Below, piece by piece: positions 17,194 through 24,527 of a stretch of 55,699 nt of DNA. Both the position numbers and the translations under genes were made by a program. The notes under the pieces were generated by a model that was not told the origin of the DNA, did no database searches, and saw nothing but the letters and a program-made list of their open reading frames with translations. Within the stretch, counting starts at the first letter, position 1; each line of letters begins with the position of its first letter. The DNA is from Collinsella sp. (GTDB lineage: Bacteria > Actinomycetota > Coriobacteriia > Coriobacteriales > Coriobacteriaceae), in assembly GCA_019414515.1 (NCBI GenBank), contig DXLX01000025.1:1-55699 (forward strand). Reading direction: 5' to 3'.

Positions 17194-18108
17194 GTGTCCG
17201 ATCGTCCCAAGGCATCTGCTCCCAAGACGCCAGTTTCCGCGGCGCCTGCGCGCAAGGCTGCCACTGCGGGAGCGCCTGCAGCGAAGAGCGGCACCGGTTC
17301 GTGGCTGGCGGGCTTTATTACCCGTGCCGCCGCCGGTATCGTCTACGCCGTTGTCTTTATCCTGTGCCTGGTTTTGGGTATCGTGCCCACGGCCATCTTT
17401 GTTTCTGTCATGAGCGGTCTGTGCTGCTATGAGTTTTTCCGTATGACAAGGCTCGATGGCAAGATGGCTAACGAGCGCATGGGTATCGCTGCCGCCGTAC
17501 TCTTTCCGCTGTCGGCACTGGGCGATTCGCTGCTGTTGAACGCCCTGCTGTTCGCTTTGATGCTTGCGGTTGGTATCTGGTATGTCTGGTCTCCGCGCAC
17601 TCGCATCTCTGATGTTGCCGTGACGCTCATGGGTCCCATCTACACTGGCTTTATGCTGTCGGCTATCGTGCTGCTGCGCGATGCCGTGCCCGGTTTTGCC
17701 GGCGCCCTGCTTTCAGTGGGCGTTTGCGCGTCCCTTTGGGTCTCCGATTCGTTTGCCTACATCGTGGGCAGCCGTATCGGCAAGCACAAGATGGTTCCCA
17801 AGATCTCCCCCAAAAAGAGCTGGGAGGGGTTTGCCGGCGGCATCTTGGGCTCGGTTTTGATTTGGCTCATCCTGTGGGCGACGCACTTCTACAAGCTCAG
17901 CCTGCCCTATGCGCTGCTGTGCGGCGTGGTCGTGTCCATTCTGGGCGTTATCGGCGACCTTATCGAGTCGCGCATCAAGCGCGGTGTGGGCGTCAAGGAT
18001 TCCGGCAACCTTATCCCGGGCCACGGCGGAATGCTCGATCGTAGCGATTCGCTTATCTTCGGTTGCATCACCGCACAGCTGTTGCTGATGATCGGAGGCG
18101 TGCTGTAA
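17194..18108 (+). CDS. cdsA: Phosphatidate cytidylyltransferase
   Basis: A 304-residue integral membrane enzyme that makes CDP-diacylglycerol from phosphatidate and CTP. After an Ala/Pro/Lys-rich cytoplasmic lead of about 35 residues come seven to eight hydrophobic segments. The CdsA signature lies near the C terminus: SRIKRGVGVKDSGNL followed by PGHGGMLDRSDS, with the metal-binding Asp residues. The PKKSWEGF motif sits near residue 205. GTG 17194 starts two bases after uppS; the stop overlaps the dxr start. Confidence 0.95.
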   Translation: MSDRPKASAPKTPVSAAPARKAATAGAPAAKSGTGSWLAGFITRAAAGIVYAVVFILCLVLGIVPTAIFVSVMSGLCCYEFFRMTRLDGKMANERMGIAAAVLFPLSALGDSLLLNALLFALMLAVGIWYVWSPRTRISDVAVTLMGPIYTGFMLSAIVLLRDAVPGFAGALLSVGVCASLWVSDSFAYIVGSRIGKHKMVPKISPKKSWEGFAGGILGSVLIWLILWATHFYKLSLPYALLCGVVVSILGVIGDLIESRIKRGVGVKDSGNLIPGHGGMLDRSDSLIFGCITAQLLLMIGGVL

Positions 18109-19295
18109 TGTCCTTCCAGACGACGTATGGCCCCGATGGACGCCTTCGCGTTGCCATCCTGGGTTGTACGGGCTCTATCGGCACCCAGGCGCTCGATGTG
18201 TGCCGCCAGCATGCCGATCGCCTGCAGGTGACGGCGCTGTCCGTTAATTCCAGCACCTCGGAGCTCGTTGCCGCTGCCCGCGAGTTCTCGGTTCCGGCGG
18301 TTTCCGTTGCCGATGTCGCTCATGGCGATGACGCCGTGCTGCAGGAGTTGCCCGAGGGCACACAGCTCGGCGTTGGCGCGCAGGCGGTTTGCGAGCTCGC
18401 GCGTCGCGACGATGTCGACTGCGTGCTCGTCGCTATTGTGGGCGCCGCCGGTCTCGAGGCGAGCCATGCGGCCTTGACCTCGAATAAGCGCCTTGCCCTT
18501 GCCAACAAGGAGTCCCTCGTCGTCGGTGGCGACTTGCTTATGCCGTTGGCGCAACCGGGCCAGCTTATTCCGGTCGACTCTGAGCATTCCGCCATCTACC
18601 AGTGCTATCTGGGGGAGAACCCGCGCGAGGCCCACTGCATTTGGCTCACCTGCTCGGGCGGTCCGTTCTTTGGCCGCACGCGCGACGAGCTCGATCGCGT
18701 GACGCGTGCCGATGCCCTCGCGCATCCCACGTGGGCCATGGGTGCCAAGATCACCATTGACTCCGCCACCCTCATGAACAAGGGCCTGGAGCGCATTGAG
18801 GCCATGCATCTGTTTAACTGCGACCTCGATTTCATTAACGTGGTCGTGCAGCGTCAGTCCAAGATTCACTCTATGGTCGAGTTCGCCGACGGCTCCGTGA
18901 TGGCGCATCTCGGTGCATCCGACATGCGTATTCCCATCCAGTTCGCGTTCTCGTATCCCGAGCGTTGGGATACTCCGGCGCCTCGTATCGATTTCCGCGA
19001 GCTGGGGCAGCTCACGTTTGATGCTGCCGACATGGATACCTTCCGCTGTCTGGCACTGGCCGAGCGTGCCGGCAAGACGGGTGGCACCATGCCGTGCGTG
19101 CTCAATGCCGCCAACGAGGTCGCCGTCGATGCCTTCCTGCACGATGGCTGCAGTTTTACCGATATCGATCGCATTGTGGAATCCTGCATGGACGCCCACG
19201 ATATGCAGGTGGTCGATTCGTTTGAGCAGCTTCGCGACATCGATGCGTGGGCGCGTGAAAAGGCTGCGCAGGTGCTCGCCGCAACCCGTTCCTAA
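18108..19295 (+). CDS. dxr: 1-deoxy-D-xylulose 5-phosphate reductoisomerase
   Basis: A 395-residue NADPH-dependent enzyme that converts DXP to MEP, the committed step of the non-mevalonate isoprenoid pathway. The nucleotide site is LGCTGSIGTQALDV. Catalytic and metal residues lie in PVDSEHSAIYQ and in the TIDSATLMNKGLE block; MPCVLNAANEVAV follows in the C-terminal part. ATG 18108 overlaps the last base of the cdsA stop codon (TAATG). Together with ispG two genes on, and uppS upstream, it feeds the same isoprenoid product. Confidence 0.97.
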   Translation: MSFQTTYGPDGRLRVAILGCTGSIGTQALDVCRQHADRLQVTALSVNSSTSELVAAAREFSVPAVSVADVAHGDDAVLQELPEGTQLGVGAQAVCELARRDDVDCVLVAIVGAAGLEASHAALTSNKRLALANKESLVVGGDLLMPLAQPGQLIPVDSEHSAIYQCYLGENPREAHCIWLTCSGGPFFGRTRDELDRVTRADALAHPTWAMGAKITIDSATLMNKGLERIEAMHLFNCDLDFINVVVQRQSKIHSMVEFADGSVMAHLGASDMRIPIQFAFSYPERWDTPAPRIDFRELGQLTFDAADMDTFRCLALAERAGKTGGTMPCVLNAANEVAVDAFLHDGCSFTDIDRIVESCMDAHDMQVVDSFEQLRDIDAWAREKAAQVLAATRS

Positions 19296-19320
19296 CCCAT
19301 AAGGATTGCTTTTTCGTTTT

Positions 19321-20682
19321 ATGGATACTGTTCTGAGCGTTCTCTCATCGGTCTTTTGGGGCCTGCTGATGCTTTCCGTCCTCGTGTTTTTGCACGAGGG
19401 CGGCCACTTTTTGGCGGCGCGTGCCTGCGGCGTCCGTGTGACCGAGTTCTTTTTGGGTCTGCCGTGCCGCTTTGACATCCATTACACGTCGCGTCGCATT
19501 GGAACCAAGTTTGGCGTGACCCCGCTGCTGCTGGGTGGCTACGCTGCCATCTGCGGTATGGATCCGACCGATGTTTCGTGCGCCGACCGCGTGCTCGCGG
19601 CTATCTATCGTCATGGTCGCGTGACCGTGGCCGACCTTGCTGTCGAGCTCGAGCTTTCCGAGGAGGATGTGCTCGAGGCATGCGCCCTTTTGCTGGGCTG
19701 GGGCTCCATCGCGCCCTGGTATGAGGAAGGGGAGAAGCCCTCGCCGAGCTACTATCCCACCAAATATCAGACGTTGCCGCGAGACAAGGCAGGCTATACC
19801 ACCTTTGATGGTCGCCGTTTCGATCGCGAACATGCGACTGCCGAGGGCGATGTGTGGGAGCTGCCGTGCGGCGAGGCCGAGTTCCTTGCGCAAGAGCGCT
19901 CGCACACCTATCTTGGCCAAGGCTTTCTCAAGCGCGCCTTTATGCTGCTCGCGGGCATTATCGTCAATATCTTGACGGGTTTTTTGCTCCTTATGAGCAT
20001 CTATTCCATTGCGGGTGTCACCGTGCCGATGGATACCAACGTGATCGGTCAGGTTGACGAGGGGTCTATTGCCGCCAAGGCGGGTATCGAGGGCGGTGAC
20101 GCGATCCTTTCGGTTGACGGTGTCTCATGTTCCACTTGGATGGATGTCTACGATGCCATCGGCAAGGCTGCCGGTAAGGATGATATCGCCATCGAGTACG
20201 AGCGTGACGGCAAGCAGCATTCGACCACGGTTGCGCTCAAAGAGGACGAGCGCCTAGGTGTGTATGCCTCTACGCAGGTGGTCCGTTTAGACCCCATCAC
20301 GTCGGCTCGCCTGTCGTTCTCCTATGTCGTGCAGACAGCGGATGGCGTGCTGCGCCTGCTCCAGCCGCAGCATACGATGGAGATTCTCGATCAGTCTTCT
20401 TCGATCGTGGGTATTAGCGTTATGTCCTCACAGGCCGCTGCTGCCGGCCCTGCCACGTTCCTTTCCTTTGCCGCCCTCATTTCGTTCTCGCTTGGCTTTA
20501 TGAACCTGCTGCCCATCCCACCACTCGATGGCGGCAAGCTGCTTATTGAGATCATTCAAAAGATTGCGGGCCGCGAGCTGCCGCTCAAAGTGCAGACAAT
20601 CGTCAGCTATGTCGGCATCGCGCTCTTTGCACTGCTGTTTGTCTATATGCTTCGTTCCGACATCCTTCGTTTTATTCTGTAG
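19321..20682 (+). CDS. rseP: RseP-type site-2 membrane metalloprotease with an unusual insert
   Basis: A 453-residue M50 protease that cleaves membrane-bound substrates, for example anti-sigma factors or signal-peptide remnants. HEGGH at residues 25-29 in the first helix supplies zinc ligands and the catalytic Glu. The second active-site motif, NLLPIPPLDGGK, lies near residue 395. A PDZ domain spans roughly residues 230-310. Between the GGY motif (about 72-74) and the second helix lies about 100 residues that start with a winged-helix-like piece, RVLAAIYRHGRVTVADLAVE and on to about residue 134. Other family members have a loop here but not, as far as I know, this fold. ATG 19321 has only a distant AAGGA (19301-19305); TTG 19306 is too close to it. 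Confidence 0.92.
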   Translation: MDTVLSVLSSVFWGLLMLSVLVFLHEGGHFLAARACGVRVTEFFLGLPCRFDIHYTSRRIGTKFGVTPLLLGGYAAICGMDPTDVSCADRVLAAIYRHGRVTVADLAVELELSEEDVLEACALLLGWGSIAPWYEEGEKPSPSYYPTKYQTLPRDKAGYTTFDGRRFDREHATAEGDVWELPCGEAEFLAQERSHTYLGQGFLKRAFMLLAGIIVNILTGFLLLMSIYSIAGVTVPMDTNVIGQVDEGSIAAKAGIEGGDAILSVDGVSCSTWMDVYDAIGKAAGKDDIAIEYERDGKQHSTTVALKEDERLGVYASTQVVRLDPITSARLSFSYVVQTADGVLRLLQPQHTMEILDQSSSIVGISVMSSQAAAAGPATFLSFAALISFSLGFMNLLPIPPLDGGKLLIEIIQKIAGRELPLKVQTIVSYVGIALFALLFVYMLRSDILRFIL

Positions 20683-20695
20683 GGGAGTGTTTGGA

Positions 20696-21778
20696 TTGTC
20701 TTTATCCCATCCTTTGCCTCGCGAGTTGACGCGCCCCGTGCATGTGGGCGGCGTGCAGATCGGTGGTGGCGCTCCGGTCGTGGTTCAGTCTATGACCTGC
20801 ACCGATACTGCTGATGCCCAGGCAACGCTTGCGCAAGTGTGCGCGTTGGCGCAGGCTGGCTGCGATATCGTGCGCGTGAGCGTGCCTACCGAGGCTGCGC
20901 TCGAGGGCTTTCGCACGATTTGTGCCGAGTCTCCGGTGCCAATCGTCGCCGATATCCATTTTAACCATAAGCTTGCCATTGGCGCTGTCGAGGCTGGTGC
21001 CTCTAAGCTGCGCATCAACCCCGGCAATATCGGCGATTGGGCCAAGGTTGACGCTGTCATCGATGCCGCGGGTGCCGCGGGCTGCGCGATTCGCATTGGC
21101 GTGAACGCGGGCTCGCTTGAGCAAGATATTGCCGAGCGCGACGACCTCACGCAGCCCGAAAAGCTCGTGATGTCGAGCGAACGCTTTGTGCGGCACTTTG
21201 AGGACCGTGGGTTTACCAACATCGTGCTATCCGCCAAGGCCCATAGCGTACAGACGACGCTTGATACCTATCGCGCCCTGTCGCGCGAGATACCGCATGT
21301 TCCGCTCCACCTGGGCGTGACGGAGGCGGGGACCAAGCTTCAGGGCACCATCAAGAGCTCTGTAGGCTTGGGTATCTTGCTTTCCGAAGGCATCGGCGAC
21401 ACCATGCGTGTGTCGCTCACGGCCGATCCGGTTGAGGAGCCGCCGGTCGCCTGGGGAATTCTACAGTCGCTGGGCCTGCGTCGCCGTGGTCCCGAGATTG
21501 TCTCGTGCCCCACGTGCGCCCGCTGCCAGGTTAACCTTATTCCCATCGCCGAGGAGGTCACCGAGCGGCTTAAGAACTATTCCGCGCCGCTTTCGATCGC
21601 CGTGATGGGATGTGCGGTCAACGGCCCCGGAGAGGCATCTGACGCCGACCTGGGTGTTGCCTGCGGACGTGGTCAGGGCCTGCTCTTTTCGCATGGCCAG
21701 ATCATTGGTAAAGTAGCTGAGGATCAAATTGTCGACGCGCTGATGGCCGAGGTCGACAAGCTTATTGAGGAGAAATAA
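20696..21778 (+). CDS. ispG: 4-hydroxy-3-methylbut-2-enyl diphosphate synthase
   Basis: A 360-residue iron-sulfur enzyme that reduces methylerythritol cyclodiphosphate to HMBPP, the second-last step of the MEP pathway. The TIM barrel starts VHVGGVQIGGG and VVQSMTCTDT; DIHFNHKLAI and LRINPGNIG follow. The 4Fe-4S ligands are in SCPTCARC and GCAVNGPGEA in the C-terminal part. The best start is TTG 20696, eight bases after GGGGAG; a much longer open frame runs back into rseP and is not real. The ispG stop is directly followed by the proS ATG. Confidence 0.96.
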   Translation: MSLSHPLPRELTRPVHVGGVQIGGGAPVVVQSMTCTDTADAQATLAQVCALAQAGCDIVRVSVPTEAALEGFRTICAESPVPIVADIHFNHKLAIGAVEAGASKLRINPGNIGDWAKVDAVIDAAGAAGCAIRIGVNAGSLEQDIAERDDLTQPEKLVMSSERFVRHFEDRGFTNIVLSAKAHSVQTTLDTYRALSREIPHVPLHLGVTEAGTKLQGTIKSSVGLGILLSEGIGDTMRVSLTADPVEEPPVAWGILQSLGLRRRGPEIVSCPTCARCQVNLIPIAEEVTERLKNYSAPLSIAVMGCAVNGPGEASDADLGVACGRGQGLLFSHGQIIGKVAEDQIVDALMAEVDKLIEEK

Positions 21779-23500
21779 ATGACCCGAGCAATGTATATGT
21801 CTAAGCTCTATGCGCCGACGCTTAAAGAGGATCCGGCGGACGCCGAGCTCGCCAGTCACCGCCTGCTGCTCCGTGCCGGCATGATCCGCAAGGAGGCCGC
21901 CGGTCTCTATTCCTATCTGCCGCTCGCGTGGCGCTCGATTCGCAAGATCGAGAACATCGTGCGCGACGAGATGGACGCTGCCGGCGCCCAGGAGCTCATG
22001 ATGCCCATCATGGTCGATGCCGAGCTGTGGCGCGAGTCCGGCCGTATCGATGCCTATGGCAAGGAGCTCGTGCGCTTTGATGACCGCCACGGCCGCGAGT
22101 TTGTGCTGGGCCCCACGCACGAGGAGACCGTGACCGCCTTGGTGCGCAATGAACTGCGTTCCTACAAGCAGCTGCCGGTGAATCTCTATCACATCCAGGA
22201 CAAGTTCCGCGATGAGTTCCGTCCCCGCTTTGGCCTGATGCGCGGTCGCGAGTTCATCATGAAGGACGCCTACAGCTTCTCCGCCACGCAGGAGAGCCTG
22301 CAGGAGGAGTACGACAAGATGAAGCAGGCGTACGCCAATATCTGCGAGCGCTGCTACATCAAGGCTCTGCCCGTCGTCGCCGATTCCGGCGAGATCGGTG
22401 GCGACACCTCCGTCGAGTACATGGCGCTGGCCGAGGCCGGCGAGGCTTCGCTGGTCTACTGTGATGATTGCGGCTTTGCTGCTGATGACGAGGCCGCAAG
22501 CACCAAGGTCGTTGTGACCGAGGGTCCTGGCGACGGTACGCTTACCAAGGTCGAGACTCCGGGCATGGGCACCATCGAGGCCGTTGCAAAGTTCTTCGGC
22601 TTCCCCGAGAACGGCACGCGCAAGTCTCTGGCACTCCTCGACGCCGAGGGCAAGCCCGTCGTGGCCATTGTTCCGGGCGACCACGAGCTCAACGATTGCA
22701 AGGCCGAGCATGTCTTTGGCAAGGCCTATCGCATGATGACTGATGAGGAGCTCCAGACCTACGGTCTGCATAAGGGCTTTATCGGACCGGTTAACCTGCC
22801 CGAGGGCATTCGCCTGGTGTGCGACGAGAGCCTGCGCGAGTCCAAGCAGTGGGCCTGCGGTGCCAACGAGGTCGATTATCACTTTACCGGTGCCTGCCCC
22901 GAGCGCGACTTTACCGTCGACGAGTGGGCCGACCTGGTAACCGTCGTTGCCGGCGATCCCTGCCCGCACTGCGGCAAGCCGCTCTCTGCTGCTCGCGGCA
23001 TCGAGGTCTCGCAGGTCTTCCAGCTGGGTACCAAGTATTCCGAGGCCATGGGCGCCACCTTTATGGACGAGGACGGCAAGGAGAAGCCGCTTATCATGGG
23101 TTGCTACGGCGTTGGTGTGTCCCGCTCGCTTGCTGCCGTCGTGGAGCAGCACAACGACGAACACGGCATCGTCTGGCCGGTCTCCGTTGCCCCGTACGAG
23201 GTCGCGGTGATTCCGCTCGATCCCAAGAAGGAGGAGTGCGCTAACGTTTGCGACCAAATCGTCGAGGGCCTGTGCGCCGAGGGTATCGAGGTTGTCGTCG
23301 ATGACCGTGACGAGCGTCCTGGCTTTAAGTTTGCCGATAACGACCTCATGGGCTTCCCGTATCAGGTCGTGCTTGGCAAGCGTGGCCTCAAGAATGGTAC
23401 TGTGGAGCTCAAGGACCGTGCCACGGGCGAGCGTGAGGACGTGGCGATCGACGAGGTCGTCGCCAAGATTGCCGAGCTTGTTAAGGCGGCCCGCCGTTAA
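21779..23500 (+). CDS. proS: Prolyl-tRNA synthetase, bacterial type
   Basis: A 573-residue class II synthetase that charges tRNA-Pro. The N-terminal catalytic part has motif 1 around AGMIRKEAAGLYSYLPLAWR, the LGPTHEETVT stretch and motif 2 in FRDEFRPRFGLMRGREF. The editing (INS) domain, typical of the bacterial form, occupies about residues 220-400. Motif 3, GCYGVGVSR, follows, then the anticodon-binding domain with VVDDRDERPGFKF. ATG 21779 starts directly after ispG, making proS the last gene of the pyrH-to-proS run, with two hairpins downstream. Confidence 0.97.
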   Translation: MTRAMYMSKLYAPTLKEDPADAELASHRLLLRAGMIRKEAAGLYSYLPLAWRSIRKIENIVRDEMDAAGAQELMMPIMVDAELWRESGRIDAYGKELVRFDDRHGREFVLGPTHEETVTALVRNELRSYKQLPVNLYHIQDKFRDEFRPRFGLMRGREFIMKDAYSFSATQESLQEEYDKMKQAYANICERCYIKALPVVADSGEIGGDTSVEYMALAEAGEASLVYCDDCGFAADDEAASTKVVVTEGPGDGTLTKVETPGMGTIEAVAKFFGFPENGTRKSLALLDAEGKPVVAIVPGDHELNDCKAEHVFGKAYRMMTDEELQTYGLHKGFIGPVNLPEGIRLVCDESLRESKQWACGANEVDYHFTGACPERDFTVDEWADLVTVVAGDPCPHCGKPLSAARGIEVSQVFQLGTKYSEAMGATFMDEDGKEKPLIMGCYGVGVSRSLAAVVEQHNDEHGIVWPVSVAPYEVAVIPLDPKKEECANVCDQIVEGLCAEGIEVVVDDRDERPGFKFADNDLMGFPYQVVLGKRGLKNGTVELKDRATGEREDVAIDEVVAKIAELVKAARR

Positions 23501-23533
23501 TCGACGTTTCTGCTATTAGATGTAATTGCGGGG

Positions 23534-23577
23534 CTGCTCCGTATCTCTCTTAGGATGAGATGCGGAGCAGTCTATTT
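23534..23577 (+). terminator. Terminator after proS
   Basis: CTGCTCCGTATCTC (23534-23547) pairs with GAGATGCGGAGCAG (23557-23570), with one G-U pair; the tail is TCTATTTTG. Confidence 0.75.
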
Positions 23578-23603
23578 TGTTGGAATAAACTCGATGGGTA
23601 AAG

Positions 23604-23638
23604 AAAACCCCACAGCCCTAATGAGCTGCGGGGTTTTC
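23604..23638. terminator. Bidirectional terminator between proS and the minus-strand kinase
   Basis: AAAACCCC-A-CAG pairs with CTG-C-GGGGTTTT, with a short loop. The A-run on one side and T-run on the other let it serve both convergent transcripts. Confidence 0.85.
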
Positions 23639-23674
23639 ATTTGTGCCTCCGATGCGAAATGAATCGCTCAGATA

Positions 23675-24439
23675 TTACTGATAATCGACGACGTCGATCC
23701 AGTTCTTCAGGAACTCATCGTTCACATTGCGCTTACGAGCGAGCTCGGAAGCGGCGACGATGCTCGTCCACTGACGCACGACCTGCATAGGCATGTCGGC
23801 GCGGTCGCAGTAGAGCTCCAGGTAGGCCTCGGCCTGGTCCTTGCTGTTGAGGGCAAAGAGCAGGTAGGTGGTGGCAACGTCGGCAGCAGGGGAGCCCTGG
23901 GTGGCATGTGCCCAGTCGCAGACGTAAAGCTGGCCGTCGTCTCCGACGATGACGTTGGAGGGGTTGAAGTCGCCGTGGCAGACCTTGAACTCCTTGGTCA
24001 TGCCGTCCAGACGCTCCTGAAGGTTGTAGCGCGTGGTGGCATTGAGCTGATCAAGGCTGTCGATCATGCGGGCAAACTTGTCGCGCTGACGGTTGAGCAG
24101 CGGGGAGGTGTAGCCGTGGATCTCGATCTGGAGGTCGACGAACATCTCGAGGTACTCACCAAAGCGCTGGGGCTCGGCAGTCATCTTCTCGGCAAGGGTG
24201 GTGCCCGGAACCTTCTCGGTCACGAGCGCCCAGCCGTTGGCGTTCTCGAGCTGAGAAACCTCGAGAGCCTTGGGGCTGCGGATGCCGCACTCATTGATGC
24301 GGGCAAGATTCAAAGCCTCGTTGAACACGTCGGAGACGGGCTTGGTCTCGTTAAAGACTTTGACGATCTTGTCGCCCAGGTCGTAAACGACCTTGTTGCC
24401 GCGACGGACGAGCTCGGTCTTGGAATCGGGGAGCAGCAT
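23675..24439 (-). CDS. Aminoglycoside-phosphotransferase-fold small-molecule kinase
   Basis: A 254-residue protein of the APH/choline-kinase superfamily. The catalytic loop reads CHGDFNPSNVIV and the metal-binding Asp is in VCDWAHATQG; an N-lobe with GDKIVKVFNE supplies the nucleotide-binding Lys. The substrate is unknown: the family includes kinases for antibiotics, sugars, choline and other small molecules, and nothing here chooses between them. It lies 88 bases downstream of adhE on the same strand with a GAAAGGA-like binding site, so the two may be co-transcribed through a strong hairpin. Confidence 0.8.
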   Translation of the reverse strand: MLLPDSKTELVRRGNKVVYDLGDKIVKVFNETKPVSDVFNEALNLARINECGIRSPKALEVSQLENANGWALVTEKVPGTTLAEKMTAEPQRFGEYLEMFVDLQIEIHGYTSPLLNRQRDKFARMIDSLDQLNATTRYNLQERLDGMTKEFKVCHGDFNPSNVIVGDDGQLYVCDWAHATQGSPAADVATTYLLFALNSKDQAEAYLELYCDRADMPMQVVRQWTSIVAASELARKRNVNDEFLKNWIDVVDYQ

Positions 24440-24473
24440 GATTGCATCCTTTCAACGATGCGATAGAAGCAAC

Positions 24474-24508
24474 GGCGGGGGCGTGCGTACACCCGTGCAC
24501 CCCCGCCG
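24474..24508 (-). terminator. GC-rich hairpin between adhE and the kinase gene
   Basis: CGGCGGGGG and CCCCCGCCG form a very stable stem around a loop of about 17 bases. There is no U-tract after it on the minus strand, so it may be an mRNA stabiliser or partial attenuator rather than a full stop. Confidence 0.5.
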
Positions 24509-24527
24509 CAAATAACCGTGCTAAAAA

